Shown piece by piece: positions 47,278 through 57,297 of a stretch of DNA of 64,000 nt. Each line of letters begins with the position of its first letter. Within the stretch, counting starts at the first letter, position 1. A program made the translations under genes and the position numbers. Origin of the DNA: Paenibacillus sp. Soil766 (lineage in GTDB: Bacteria > Bacillota > Bacilli > Paenibacillales > NBRC-103111); assembly GCF_001428105.1 (NCBI RefSeq), contig NZ_LMSJ01000004.1:141964-205963 (forward strand). The letters are read 5' to 3'. The notes under the pieces were generated by a model, which saw nothing but the letters and a program-made list of their open reading frames with translations, was not told where the DNA came from and did no database searches.

Positions 47278-50200
47278 ATGAAGAAGGTTAAAAAGAAAGT
47301 GAGTATGCTGTTAGCTGCTAATTTGCTTTGGAGTGTGGTTGGCTCATCTGTTCCATTTATTGAAAGCGCAACCAATCGGGCAGAAGCCGCTGCGGTGAAT
47401 GTGATGACTAACGGTAGCTTCGAACAGGCGACGACTGCTACGGACGCTAATTGGAGCAGCGTGAATGCTCCCGTGGGTTGGGGGCTATGGATTCCTACTG
47501 GAAGCGGGAAAGCCCCAAACAAAACTGTCAATGTCACGTTGGATTCTACCGCAGCCCATGAAGGAAATAAGTCCGTATTAATAGATGCATTTGCAACAAG
47601 CAGAGTCTCCATTAATCAGACGGTAACACCAGTGACCGCGGGGAAATCCTATCGATTGAAAATGTGGTTGAAAACGGAGAATGTGACGGGAACGGGTGCA
47701 TACTTCAGAACGCAATTTTATAACACAAGTAAAGTTGGAGATGGCCCCTCAACCTCAAAATTGGTAGGTACGAACGATTGGACGATGCAGCAAGTGTTTA
47801 TGACGATACCAGCGAATGCAACCAAGTTAGTGATCGAACCTTTTCTGGAGACTGGTATGGGGAAAGTATGGTTCGATGAAGTAAGTCTGGAGGAATATAA
47901 CGGAGTTACAGGAATTGCTTTGGATTCAAGCGCGATATCGATGACAAAAGATACAACGACTACGCTCACAGCGGTACTTACTCCGACGAACGCCGTGGAT
48001 AGAACTGTGATATGGACGTCAAGCAATCCGAGTGCAGTTACCGTGGACAGCAATGGAAAAGTGACAGCTGTAGGGTTGGGAATTGGAACAATTACCGTTG
48101 CGACACCGGATGGGACGATTTCAGCGCAATGTACAATCAACGTGGAATCAGCAGAAATGGCAGCATCGTACAGTGCGCTTCGGCAGAAATGGAGCGATAA
48201 ACTAACGGGCGGTGCGCTGTTCAATCCTGCTGATCCAGATATGGCTGCTAATCTAACTAAACTGGTAGATAGTGTATCCAATGCAGATCACACGGGCTTG
48301 TGGGATCGAGTGAACAAAGCTGGTAATCGGACAAATGTATGGAGCGATATGACGAGCACAACAGATTCGAGCCAGATTAGCACGGCTTACGCTCGTTTAA
48401 AAACAATGGCTTTGGCCTACTCCATGCCAGGAACTCCTTTGTATCACAACACATCGCTGCGAGATGATATCGTGAGCGCGATGGAATGGATGTATACGAA
48501 TCGATATAACGAAAATAAGAGTCCATACGGGAACTGGTTTGACTGGGAGATCGGTGTCCCGCAAGCCTTAAATGATCTCATCGTGCTCATGTACGGGCAG
48601 TTGACGCAGGGGCAGATCACCAAGTACATAAAGCCGATAGATAAATTTTGTCCAGATCCGAAGGCGGGCTCCGTTCTTGGTGTCAAAGGAGTCAAGATGA
48701 CGGGGGCTAATCTGCTTGATAAAGCATTGGTTGCTGCGGTTCGAGGCGTGATCGGAAATAACAGTGCCAGGATCATACAAGGACGCGATGCCATCGGACC
48801 GGAATTTGCTTACGCCGATCATGGAGATGGCGTTTATCGAGACGGCTCCCTTGTTCAACACAGCAATATTGCGTATACGGCGGGATACGGTGCCGTGTGG
48901 CTAAGTCGAGCCGCAGACATGACGTACTTGTTGAATGGCTCCCCTTGGCCGGTAACAGATCCCAACGTCAATAACGTTTATCAATGGGTGTCAGATACGT
49001 TTGAGCCTGTCATCTATAAAGGTCTCTATATGGACATGGTCAATGGCAGAGGCATGTCAAGGCAAGCCTCAGGCAGTGCGAGAGGTACGATTACAACGCT
49101 GCTTCGCTTAGCTGAAGGGGCGCCGGCGGATGTAGCGTTATCCATTAAGCGAATGGCGATGGAGTGGATTTTGTCGGATACGACGTATACGAATTATTTT
49201 GATGGACTATCTGTCTACGATTTGAGTCTTGTGAAAAATCTCTTAAACGATACTTCGATTCAGCCTAGAGGTGAATTGATCAAGAATCAAGTGTTTGCAG
49301 GTATGGACCGGGTAGTCCATTTGCGTGAGGGATATGGCTTCGGAATTAGCATGTTCTCCAATCGCATCTCGGCGTTTGAAAAAGGCAATACCGAGAATTT
49401 AAAGGGTTGGTATACGGGAATCGGTATGACGTATCTCTACGATCAGGATCTCAGCCATTATCGCAATGATTTCTGGCCAACTGTTGATTCATTTCGATTG
49501 CCAGGCACGACAACAAACGGCTCTGGCAAAGGTGTAACACCAGGTGATTGGACCTCCTACATGAACGCGAAAGCGTGGGTGGGAGGATCGACAATCGATG
49601 GGCTTTACGGCGCGTCCGGGATGGATTTTTCTTTGACCAAAGTGACTGGTAGCGATTTGCAAGGCAAAAAGTCGTGGTTTATGTTCGATGATGAAATCGT
49701 CGCATTGGGCGCAGGTATTTCGAGCAGCAACGCGGGACCGCAACCGGTAGAAACGATTATTGATAATCGTAAGCTGAGTGATGCGGGTGATAATGTGCTT
49801 ACGGTGAATGGCGCAGCCAAATCAAGTCAGCTCGGTTGGTCGGAAACGATGGAGAACGTCAAGTGGGCTCATTTGGCTGGAAATATGCCGGGAACGGATA
49901 TGGGCTATTATTTCCCTGAGGCGACAAGCGTGTATGGACTACGTGAGGCCAGAACTGGCAAATGGAGTGACATTAACAGCGGCCAATCGGCGACGCCAAT
50001 CACGCGGAATTACATGAGCCTGGCCTTTGAACACGGGGCAACGCCTTCGAATGCTGCGTATTCCTACGTGCTATTGCCACATAAAGACACTGCGGCTACT
50101 GAGCTTTACAGCCATGCGCCTGATGCAGAGGTTCTAAGCAATACGGTGGATGTGCATGCGGTTAGGGAGAAGAAGCTGGGTATTACGGCTGCGAATTTCT

Positions 50201-50958
50201 GGAATCCAGGAACGGTCGATTTCATCACCGCATACAATGCTTCTTCCGTCATGGTGAAGGAATCCCAATCGGAGTTAACCGTTGCTGTATCGGATCCAAC
50301 ACAAAAGCAAAATACGATTTCACTTGAACTGAACAAGGCTGCGTTATCCCTCGTGCGTAGTGATGATACAGTTACGATTGTACAAACGTTGCCGACGTTA
50401 AAGCTTCAGATCAACGTAGCGGGTTCCGTAGGCAAAACGCACGTAGTGACGTTCAAGAAGGATACGACAGCACCCATTATCACGCCAACAGTTTCGATGG
50501 CTGTCTATTGGACAGCGGGAGGCAGCTTGAATTTCGACATTTCGGATTCTGAAAGCGGAGTGGCAGCAAAGTCGTTAGAGTTGAATGGCCAAACAGTAAG
50601 TCTCCCCTACACGTTCAGTCCTTTAAGTCTGACCATCGGTGATCATCCCGTACTTGTGACGGCAACGGATACAGCAGGGAACGAAACCAGATCCGTGTAC
50701 ACGTTAAAAGTAGTGATGGATGTAGGTCAATTGGATGAATTAGTGAAATATGCATATGGGCAAGGCTGGATTACCAACCAAGGCATATATAACAGCTTGC
50801 TAGTCATGATTGATGTTCTTCAAAAGCATTTGAATCAGACACAAGTACAACAGGCATTCAATGCGTTAGAAAATCATATTCGTGCGCAATCAGGTAAAAA
50901 GATCGAAGCAGCATTTTCGGAGAAGCTGTTAAACGCTATTGCCTTTTTAAAGTCATAA
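47278..50958 (+). CDS. secreted polysaccharide lyase family 8 enzyme
   Basis: A 1226-residue exported multidomain lyase. Order: signal peptide (to about residue 38, KKVKKKV start, cut near AEAAA), a CBM4/9-like carbohydrate module (NVMTNGSFEQATTATDANWS), a Big_2 domain (ALDSSAISMTKDTTTTLTAV), the PL8 alpha-toroid with catalytic His528 and Tyr533 (DGSLVQHSNIAYTAGYG) and NGRGMSRQASGSARG, PL8 beta-sandwich domains, an Ig-like domain (TVSMAVYWTAGG) and a helical tail. PL8 enzymes cleave hyaluronan, chondroitin, xanthan or related uronate polymers by beta-elimination; the substrate is not decided here. ATG 47278 follows GGGAGG. Confidence 0.92.
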   Translation: MKKVKKKVSMLLAANLLWSVVGSSVPFIESATNRAEAAAVNVMTNGSFEQATTATDANWSSVNAPVGWGLWIPTGSGKAPNKTVNVTLDSTAAHEGNKSVLIDAFATSRVSINQTVTPVTAGKSYRLKMWLKTENVTGTGAYFRTQFYNTSKVGDGPSTSKLVGTNDWTMQQVFMTIPANATKLVIEPFLETGMGKVWFDEVSLEEYNGVTGIALDSSAISMTKDTTTTLTAVLTPTNAVDRTVIWTSSNPSAVTVDSNGKVTAVGLGIGTITVATPDGTISAQCTINVESAEMAASYSALRQKWSDKLTGGALFNPADPDMAANLTKLVDSVSNADHTGLWDRVNKAGNRTNVWSDMTSTTDSSQISTAYARLKTMALAYSMPGTPLYHNTSLRDDIVSAMEWMYTNRYNENKSPYGNWFDWEIGVPQALNDLIVLMYGQLTQGQITKYIKPIDKFCPDPKAGSVLGVKGVKMTGANLLDKALVAAVRGVIGNNSARIIQGRDAIGPEFAYADHGDGVYRDGSLVQHSNIAYTAGYGAVWLSRAADMTYLLNGSPWPVTDPNVNNVYQWVSDTFEPVIYKGLYMDMVNGRGMSRQASGSARGTITTLLRLAEGAPADVALSIKRMAMEWILSDTTYTNYFDGLSVYDLSLVKNLLNDTSIQPRGELIKNQVFAGMDRVVHLREGYGFGISMFSNRISAFEKGNTENLKGWYTGIGMTYLYDQDLSHYRNDFWPTVDSFRLPGTTTNGSGKGVTPGDWTSYMNAKAWVGGSTIDGLYGASGMDFSLTKVTGSDLQGKKSWFMFDDEIVALGAGISSSNAGPQPVETIIDNRKLSDAGDNVLTVNGAAKSSQLGWSETMENVKWAHLAGNMPGTDMGYYFPEATSVYGLREARTGKWSDINSGQSATPITRNYMSLAFEHGATPSNAAYSYVLLPHKDTAATELYSHAPDAEVLSNTVDVHAVREKKLGITAANFWNPGTVDFITAYNASSVMVKESQSELTVAVSDPTQKQNTISLELNKAALSLVRSDDTVTIVQTLPTLKLQINVAGSVGKTHVVTFKKDTTAPIITPTVSMAVYWTAGGSLNFDISDSESGVAAKSLELNGQTVSLPYTFSPLSLTIGDHPVLVTATDTAGNETRSVYTLKVVMDVGQLDELVKYAYGQGWITNQGIYNSLLVMIDVLQKHLNQTQVQQAFNALENHIRAQSGKKIEAAFSEKLLNAIAFLKS

Positions 50959-50987
50959 GATGACTAAGATCATTTGAAACAAATACA

Positions 50988-51030
50988 ACCCGACTTCGTC
51001 TGTTTGATGAAGTCGGGTCATCCTTATTTC
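50988..51030 (+). terminator. terminator after the PL8 gene
   Basis: ACCCGACTTC and GAAGTCGGGT form a perfect 10-bp stem, followed by a moderately T-rich stretch (CATCCTTATTTCT). Confidence 0.7.
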
Positions 51031-51089
51031 TCGAGGAACTTGATTTTATACGACTAACCGATTAGAATGCTCAGTATTCAGTCAGCGAG

Positions 51090-53411
51090 GTGATTGCTCT
51101 GCGCAAATTATTCATGAATTTATGGAAGCGTTTTTTCCGAGGCAAAACTATTTTTCGCAATATGATCACCCTATCCTTGTTTGCTGCCATTATTCCTGTT
51201 CTCGTCGTTGGGATAGGTAGTTATTTATATTCAGCCTCCGCTGTACAAAGTGAAGTGAATCAATCGAATGTTCGGATTTTAAATAACGTATCCTCAACCA
51301 TCGATTCCACGTTAGATCGGCTGCAGAACAATGCCATCCAAATGTTGCTGGGGACTTTTTTTAGCTCTAATTTGGTGGAATTAAAGAGCACGAATTACGC
51401 AGGTTTCTATTCGGGAATTTCACGCGAATTATCTGCGCTCATGAATGGGAATAAAGAAGCCAGCGATGTTGCTGTGTACGTACCGGATGAAGGCTATTTG
51501 ATCTCTCCGATCTATGGGGGGAGACGTATTGAGGGCATCGTGGAACGTGAATCGCTCCTGAAAGAGCTTGCCTCCAATGATCAGCTTAGGTGGGTCAGCG
51601 GGCCATACCCTTTCATACCAGGCTACAACGACAATGGCATTACGTTAATTGCCAAATTGCCACTGCTGGGCAAACAGCCGATCGGGCTCATGTTTATTCG
51701 GATTAATGAAGAGCTGTTCCAGAATATTATGAAACGTTTTATAAGCTATACAGGTGAACAGATGTTCATCTTAGACGAAAAGGGCGTGCTTGTTACCTCC
51801 ATGGGTGGGACTGAGGTTCCACAAGGTCTATTTGAGCGAATAGCTCAAAAGGGTTCCGAACAGCGGTTCCAATTCGTCTTCCATGGCACTGAATATATGG
51901 TGACCCCGATTACGTCATCTTTGAATCAGTGGCAATACATTAATATGGTTCCGATCGATCAATTGAATGCGAAGTCCAATGGAATCAAATTAATTACTCT
52001 GATCATTGTTCTCATCTGCTTAGTGTTTGGGGCACTCATAACGCTATGGGGCACACGTCGTGTTTATCGTCCCATTCAGAATCTTGTCGCCTATGTGAAA
52101 GACGGGCAAACGGATGAAGTGGAAACCGATGAAGTGGGATTCGTGCACAAACGATGGGCGGAGCTCAGTAGTACGGCGAATGACATGCAGCAGCAGCTCA
52201 GTGACCAGTTGCCGCTGATTCGTGAAATCTTTGCGCTACAGCTCTTGCAGGGGCGATTCCTTTATTATTCCGAGGATCAGCTAGCGGCTATGCTTCGCAG
52301 ATATAACGTGCCTGCCCATAAAGAGAGTATCGTCATGGTCATCGCTTTCGATTTGCAGTCGGAAGGCAAGGTGCGTTTTCAAGAAAATGATCGTGAGTTA
52401 ATCGTCTTTGCTGTGAAAAATATCGCGAGTGAACTATTACAAACCCATGCAATGGAAGGAATCGGCATCAATCTGCTGAATGATCAGGTAGCTGTTTGGC
52501 TGTATAGGGATCCGCTGCAAACCGATGACGAAGAATCCGACATTAAACAATTCGCTGAGCGTCTGCGTCTGCTTGTATCTGACTATTTACGCCTTCAAGT
52601 TACGATTGGATTAAGTGGCAAGAGCGAACAACTTAGCGAGTTGCCTGAACTGTATGAGGAGGCGCTGCTCGCAGTCCGTTCACGTATGATCGTTGGTGGG
52701 AATCAAGTCATTGCTCACACGAGTGGTAAAAGGAATGTAGACATGCATTATCGATATCCATTGGAGATCGAGACGCATTTTGAGAATTCGTTGCAGCTAG
52801 GCGATCGAGATGAAGCCGTCAGGATGATGGACGAGTTTGCAAAAGCGATGGGAGCTGCGATCCAGAAGCCTGAGCTTATTCAAATGTCGTACTATCGCCT
52901 GCTAACCGCTGCGATTCGCACAGCTTATATGCTCGGTTTGGATACGGCTCTATTATTTGGCGAGTCGAATGGGGATCCGTATCTTCATATCCGCAATATC
53001 AGTACGACATACGAACTGAATGCCTGGTTTAAAGAACAATTGGTCGAGCCTATAGTTGCTTATGTGCATGGCAAGCAGCATCAGGAGCATGAACAGTTAA
53101 TTGCCAAAGTGGTTCGGTATATGGAAGAGAACTATCACTTCGATTTGTCATTGGATCAATGTGCACAGATTTGTGGATTAAGTCCGCAATATTTAAGCAA
53201 GCTTTTCAAAAAGAAAAAAGATGTCTCCTTTATTGAATATTTGACTAAGGTAAGAATTGAGAAGTCGATTGAGTTGCTCCGTACGACGGATCTATCCGTT
53301 TCAGATGTAGCTGAACGAGTGGGGTATCAGATGAAGAACTTTATTCGCGTATTTAAAAAGCATATGGGTGTGACGCCAGGTCAGTTCCGTGGGTCAGACG
53401 AGGAAAATTAG
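51090..53411 (+). CDS. membrane-sensor AraC family regulator (YesN/dCACHE type)
   Basis: A 773-residue regulator: TM1 near residues 25-48 (NMITLSLFAAIIPVLVVGIG), an extracellular CACHE-like sensor (about 50-300), TM2 (LITLIIVLICLVFGALITLW), a cytoplasmic linker domain, and a C-terminal AraC DNA-binding pair: FDLSLDQCAQICGLSPQYLS and SIELLRTTDLSVSDVAERVG with the end HMGVTPGQFR. Paenibacillus genomes commonly place such proteins beside CUT1 sugar transporters, which they activate on sensing an oligosaccharide. It lies between the lyase and the ABC operon. The exact start is unclear: GTG 51090 overlaps the GAGGTGA site; CTG 51099 or ATG 51114 are alternatives. Confidence 0.9.
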   Translation: MIALRKLFMNLWKRFFRGKTIFRNMITLSLFAAIIPVLVVGIGSYLYSASAVQSEVNQSNVRILNNVSSTIDSTLDRLQNNAIQMLLGTFFSSNLVELKSTNYAGFYSGISRELSALMNGNKEASDVAVYVPDEGYLISPIYGGRRIEGIVERESLLKELASNDQLRWVSGPYPFIPGYNDNGITLIAKLPLLGKQPIGLMFIRINEELFQNIMKRFISYTGEQMFILDEKGVLVTSMGGTEVPQGLFERIAQKGSEQRFQFVFHGTEYMVTPITSSLNQWQYINMVPIDQLNAKSNGIKLITLIIVLICLVFGALITLWGTRRVYRPIQNLVAYVKDGQTDEVETDEVGFVHKRWAELSSTANDMQQQLSDQLPLIREIFALQLLQGRFLYYSEDQLAAMLRRYNVPAHKESIVMVIAFDLQSEGKVRFQENDRELIVFAVKNIASELLQTHAMEGIGINLLNDQVAVWLYRDPLQTDDEESDIKQFAERLRLLVSDYLRLQVTIGLSGKSEQLSELPELYEEALLAVRSRMIVGGNQVIAHTSGKRNVDMHYRYPLEIETHFENSLQLGDRDEAVRMMDEFAKAMGAAIQKPELIQMSYYRLLTAAIRTAYMLGLDTALLFGESNGDPYLHIRNISTTYELNAWFKEQLVEPIVAYVHGKQHQEHEQLIAKVVRYMEENYHFDLSLDQCAQICGLSPQYLSKLFKKKKDVSFIEYLTKVRIEKSIELLRTTDLSVSDVAERVGYQMKNFIRVFKKHMGVTPGQFRGSDEEN

Positions 53412-53467
53412 AATGCCCAAAAATCGTTTTCTAGATGCAGGATGCAGCGAAAAATGAGAAAAATAAG

Positions 53468-53504
53468 AGGAGAAACCCCGTAGTTACGGGGTTTCTCCTT
53501 TTTT
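53468..53504 (+). terminator. strong terminator after the AraC regulator gene
   Basis: AGGAGAAACCCCGTA and TACGGGGTTTCTCCT are a perfect 15-bp inverted repeat with a 2-base centre, followed by TTTT. Confidence 0.93.
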
Positions 53505-53529
53505 GCCTTGACCGCAAAGCGTGAATAAG

Positions 53530-53568
53530 AATTGGTCATTGTTCCTATGACTTAGGATCAGGTACGAT
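53530..53568 (+). promoter_or_regulatory. promoter and upstream box of the sugar ABC transporter operon
   Basis: AATTGGTCA (53530-53538), TTGTTC (53539-53544), 18 bases, TACGAT (53563-53568). Same AATTGGTCATTGT and GGTACGATCG blocks as at the PL8 promoter (47142-47179), pointing to joint control, probably by the AraC protein encoded between them. Confidence 0.7.
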
Positions 53569-53619
53569 CGTTTCAAGCAAAACAACGAGATGCGAACGTA
53601 ATCATGAGAGGTGATGACA

Positions 53620-54606
53620 TTGTCACATAGTCAGGTGGAACAGTTTCAGAAAGTGATCCCGAGTGGACTCGAGGAAAACAAGACAGCTAAGAAATCATGG
53701 GTACACGAGTGGCAGGTGGCGCTAAAGCGTGACAAATATTTATATCTATTGGCAGCGCCAGGATTACTATTTTTCCTCATTTTCAAGTATGTACCGTTAT
53801 GGGGATTATTGCTTGCTTTTCAAAATTATTCTCCTTACTTAGGTTTCTGGGATAGCGAATGGGTTGGATTGAAATACTTTCATGAGTTTTTCACGAATCC
53901 TGATTTTATGATGTTGTTTCGAAATACGATGGCGATTTCACTTCTTAATATCGTATTTTTCTTCCCGATTCCTATTGTGGTGTCCTTATTGCTGAATGAG
54001 GTCAAGAGTTTACCTTTTAAGAAAATTGTACAAACGGTCATCTATTTACCTCACTTCCTATCTTGGGTGATCATCGTCGGTATTTGTTTCTTGATTCTAG
54101 GTCAAAGCAGTGGCGTCATTAACCAATTAATCGTCGAATTCGGCGGGCACAAGATTGAATTCCTAACGGAGCCTAATTATTTCTGGGCCCTCCTTACGGC
54201 TCAAAGCATTTGGAAAGAAGCGGGCTGGGGAACGATTATCTTCCTTGCCGCACTTGCTGGGATTAATTCAGAGTTGTATGAAGCCGCGCAAATCGATGGG
54301 GCAACAAGATGGCAGCAGATGCGCAATGTCACGATTCCTGGTATCAAAAGCACGATTATTGTTTTGTTAATTCTACGTTTAGGCCAAGTGATGGATGTAG
54401 GTTTTGAACAAATCTTCCTTATGGCAAGCGGACCCGTATCGCAGGTGGCTGACGTATTTGATACGTATGCATACCGCGTAGGTATTCAACAAGGTCGGTT
54501 CAGCTATGCAACGGTTGCTGGATTATTCAAATCAGTTGTAGGTCTTATACTGGTCGTTACGGCAAATCGTGTAGCCAAGAAGTTCGGCGAGGAGGGACTT
54601 TACTAA
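53620..54606 (+). CDS. CUT1-type sugar ABC transporter permease (LplB-like)
   Basis: About 328 residues with six membrane helices. The EAA loop, which contacts the ATPase, reads ELYEAAQIDGATRWQQMRNV, followed by TIPGIKSTIIVLLILRLGQV. The first helix region (YLYLLAAPGLLFFLIFKYVP) and FQNYSPYLGFWDSEWVG are typical of LplB/YtcP-type permeases that import oligosaccharides. Start: GAGAGGTGA fits best with TTG at 53620; an ATG at 53614 lies too close to it. No ATPase gene is nearby, as usual, because a shared MsmX-type ATPase serves many such importers. It is the first gene of the transporter operon. Confidence 0.92.
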   Translation: MSHSQVEQFQKVIPSGLEENKTAKKSWVHEWQVALKRDKYLYLLAAPGLLFFLIFKYVPLWGLLLAFQNYSPYLGFWDSEWVGLKYFHEFFTNPDFMMLFRNTMAISLLNIVFFFPIPIVVSLLLNEVKSLPFKKIVQTVIYLPHFLSWVIIVGICFLILGQSSGVINQLIVEFGGHKIEFLTEPNYFWALLTAQSIWKEAGWGTIIFLAALAGINSELYEAAQIDGATRWQQMRNVTIPGIKSTIIVLLILRLGQVMDVGFEQIFLMASGPVSQVADVFDTYAYRVGIQQGRFSYATVAGLFKSVVGLILVVTANRVAKKFGEEGLY

Positions 54607-54607
54607 C

Positions 54608-55486
54608 ATGGATAATCAGATGGGTTCTAGAATATTTAATGTCCTAAACTACACGGTGTTAACAATCATTGGACTTGTTACCTTACTGCCTTTCATTTAC
54701 GTTGTAATCATTTCATTTACCGATCCAACGGAATATCTGACGAAGTCCTTAGTGCTGATTCCTGAAAAATGGAGTTTATCTGCTTATGAATACATCTTCT
54801 CTACGAATGCTTTCGTTCATGCGATGGGGATAAGCGGCATACTAGCGGTATTCGGTACCTTGTTAAGTTTAATTGTGACTAGTGCATTAGCCTATGTGCT
54901 CTCTCGCAAAAGGTTAAAAGGGAAGAAATTCTTTCTTGTCGCAATTCTTATGACGATGTTGTTCAATCCGGGCATGATACCGAACTATTTGCTTGTAGAT
55001 AGTCTTGGTTTAATGGATTCTATTTGGGCACTTATTTTGCCAGCATTGACTAGTGCTTGGTACGTGTTCTTAATGAAAAATTTTTATCAGGAAATTCCTG
55101 ATGAACTAGAGGAAGCAGCCAAAATGGATGGTTGTTCGGATGTAGGCGTATTTTTCCGCATTATGCTGCCGATTTCCGTCTCAGCCCTTGCCGCATTCGG
55201 ATTATTCTACGCGGTAGCTTACTGGAACACGTACTTTAGCGGCGTGCTTTATATCAATAGTGATAGCTTGCGTCCCTTGCAGGTACTCCTTCAAATGCTG
55301 CTCATTTCCGCATCACAGATGGCTGATCCCTCAGTTGCCGCTATGTTGGAAAGTGAACGAACTGTGCCACCACAGGTAATCAAGATGGCTGCCGTTGTGA
55401 TCTCGTCCTTACCGATCGTCATGGTATATCCGTTCTTACAGAAATATTTTGTTAAGGGTATGATGGTTGGTTCGGTGAAAGGGTGA
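54608..55486 (+). CDS. CUT1-type sugar ABC transporter permease (LplC/YtcP-like)
   Basis: A 292-residue, six-helix permease. Motifs: YVVIISFTDPTEYLTKSLVL near the N-terminus, the EAA loop ELEEAAKMDGCSDVGVFFRI and MLPISVSALAAFGLFYAVAY, and the C-terminal FLQKYFVKGMMVGSVKG, diagnostic of this branch. It forms the heterodimeric membrane channel with the preceding permease, one base away. A GAGGAGGG ribosome binding site lies inside the upstream coding end. Confidence 0.93.
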   Translation: MDNQMGSRIFNVLNYTVLTIIGLVTLLPFIYVVIISFTDPTEYLTKSLVLIPEKWSLSAYEYIFSTNAFVHAMGISGILAVFGTLLSLIVTSALAYVLSRKRLKGKKFFLVAILMTMLFNPGMIPNYLLVDSLGLMDSIWALILPALTSAWYVFLMKNFYQEIPDELEEAAKMDGCSDVGVFFRIMLPISVSALAAFGLFYAVAYWNTYFSGVLYINSDSLRPLQVLLQMLLISASQMADPSVAAMLESERTVPPQVIKMAAVVISSLPIVMVYPFLQKYFVKGMMVGSVKG

Positions 55487-55581
55487 GTGAACCATAAGGA
55501 GAGGGGTGATGCTGGGAAGTACTGGACATGCAGGTTCATCATTCTGATTGTATAATAAGCATATAAACGGGAGGTCTTTAC

Positions 55582-57126
55582 ATGAAACCAATGGTCAAAA
55601 AATTGGCAGTACTCTTAACAGCAACGGGTCTAGTCGCTTCTTTAGCGGCTTGTGGGAAAGCGAATGAAGCTGCGCCAGCAAGTTCGGCAGCGAGTACAAC
55701 GGCGGCATCAGCTAAACCTGCAAAACCAACCGATATATCCATTACAACGCTTGCTTTCGCCGCAGCACCTACAGGTGAGTTGGAAGCTGTAAAACAGTTA
55801 AATGAGAAGCTCAATGTCAATCTGAAATTAAATTGGATTCCTGCAGCCCAAATTACAGAGAAATTAAATGCGCTGCTCGCATCACGAGATTTACCAGATG
55901 TGTTATTCCTAGAAGATTTTAACTATACGCCTGCATTCCTTAATGCAGTAGATCAAGGTGCTTTCTGGGATTTAAGTCCATACATTAAAAGTTATCCTAA
56001 CCTGGCTAAATATCCAGATAACGTATATAAGAATGCATCTTTGAAAGGTAAACTGTACACCTTGCCACGGGTAAGACCATTGGATGGCCACGAGTCCATG
56101 CTGATTCGTAAAGATTGGTTGGATAAGCTGGGTTTACAAATGCCGAAAACGATGGATGAGTTGTCCAAAGTTCTCGAAGCCTTTGCACAGAAGGATCCAG
56201 ACGGCAACGGGAAAGCAGATACGTATGGTGCTGCTCTTCCAGGAGCAAATGGACCTTCGAGCACGATCCTATCCATGTTCGGTACAGGCACGAAGTGGAA
56301 AGATGAGAACGGCAGTCTGATTCCGTATTGGTATACACCACAAGCCAAAGATGCACTTGCTTTCTGGAATAAATCCTATAAAGCAGGCGGTATTCTTCCG
56401 GATTTCCCTGTACTCAAGGCAGCACAAATTAAAGATATGCTCGTTCAGAGTAAAGCAGGGGTAGCATTCGCGAATGTTAGTGATGCATATAAATATAATG
56501 TGGAGTTGCAGAAAGTAAATCCGCAAGCCAACCTCATTGCTGCTGAAATACCAAAAGCACCAGATGGCAAATTGTATTATGAGCAAGCAAGTGGTTATTA
56601 TGGACAATTCCTAGTCAATAAGAAATCCGTTGATGAGGCGAAATTGAAGAAAATTCTAGAAGTTTACGATTACACGGCTACTATTGAGGGCTATAATTTG
56701 GCAACTTACGGCATCAAAGATGTTGACTTCACCGTCAAAGCTGACGGAAGCGTAGAACAAACCGAAGAAGGGAAGAAAAAAGGATATTCAGGCGATACGA
56801 CAGGCCAGTGGGTAACGGGGTACTTTGATAAGTATTCAAGAGCCAAGACAGCAGGTATGCCAAACGAAGTTTACCAAGCCAATGTAAAAGTCATTGATAC
56901 GATTTCCTCCATTCCAGATCCAACTTACGGGTTGATGAAGTCCGCGCCATATAAGGAAAAAGGAGCAGACTGGGATAAAAAGGTGAACGATATGATGGTC
57001 AATGTCATTGTTGGTAAAAACTCACTTGAAGATTGGGATAAACTGGTGAAACAGTTTAAAGATGATACAACTTTCCAACAGCATATTAAAGAAACGAACG
57101 ATTTCTACAAAGAGAAATCCAAATAA
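55582..57126 (+). CDS. extracellular solute-binding lipoprotein of the sugar ABC transporter
   Basis: A 514-residue lipoprotein: Lys-containing signal peptide, lipobox SLAAC at about residues 20-24, an Ala/Ser-rich linker, then a type-1 solute-binding fold (TLAFAAAPTGELEAVKQLNE, WIPAAQITEKLNALLASRDL, DVLFLEDFN, RKDWLDKLGLQMPKTMDELS, KDPDGNGKADTYGAAL). The size and the DPDGNGKADTYG block are typical of LipO-type proteins that deliver large oligosaccharides to LplB/LplC permeases. It is anchored to the outer face of the membrane. GGGAGG precedes ATG 55582, and a TATAAT (55551-55556) 25 bases upstream may add an internal promoter for higher expression. Confidence 0.93.
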   Translation: MKPMVKKLAVLLTATGLVASLAACGKANEAAPASSAASTTAASAKPAKPTDISITTLAFAAAPTGELEAVKQLNEKLNVNLKLNWIPAAQITEKLNALLASRDLPDVLFLEDFNYTPAFLNAVDQGAFWDLSPYIKSYPNLAKYPDNVYKNASLKGKLYTLPRVRPLDGHESMLIRKDWLDKLGLQMPKTMDELSKVLEAFAQKDPDGNGKADTYGAALPGANGPSSTILSMFGTGTKWKDENGSLIPYWYTPQAKDALAFWNKSYKAGGILPDFPVLKAAQIKDMLVQSKAGVAFANVSDAYKYNVELQKVNPQANLIAAEIPKAPDGKLYYEQASGYYGQFLVNKKSVDEAKLKKILEVYDYTATIEGYNLATYGIKDVDFTVKADGSVEQTEEGKKKGYSGDTTGQWVTGYFDKYSRAKTAGMPNEVYQANVKVIDTISSIPDPTYGLMKSAPYKEKGADWDKKVNDMMVNVIVGKNSLEDWDKLVKQFKDDTTFQQHIKETNDFYKEKSK

Positions 57127-57141
57127 GTCTGATAAAAAGAA

Positions 57142-57184
57142 AGGACCCGATCGTGCCTGATGATGGCGTGGTCGGGTTTCTTTT
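57142..57184 (+). terminator. terminator after the ABC transporter operon
   Basis: GACCCGATC and GGTCGGGT arms around a 20-base loop, followed by TTCTTTT, 16 bases after the stop of the binding protein. Confidence 0.8.
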
Positions 57185-57297
57185 AAAATCAAACATGGGG
57201 AGTAATCAATAGGGGGGAAGGGAAGGGGCTGTTGGTGAACACTATAGGTGGATTCAGTTTATTCTTCTAAAGCACATCGAAATAAGGAGAGATAGAA

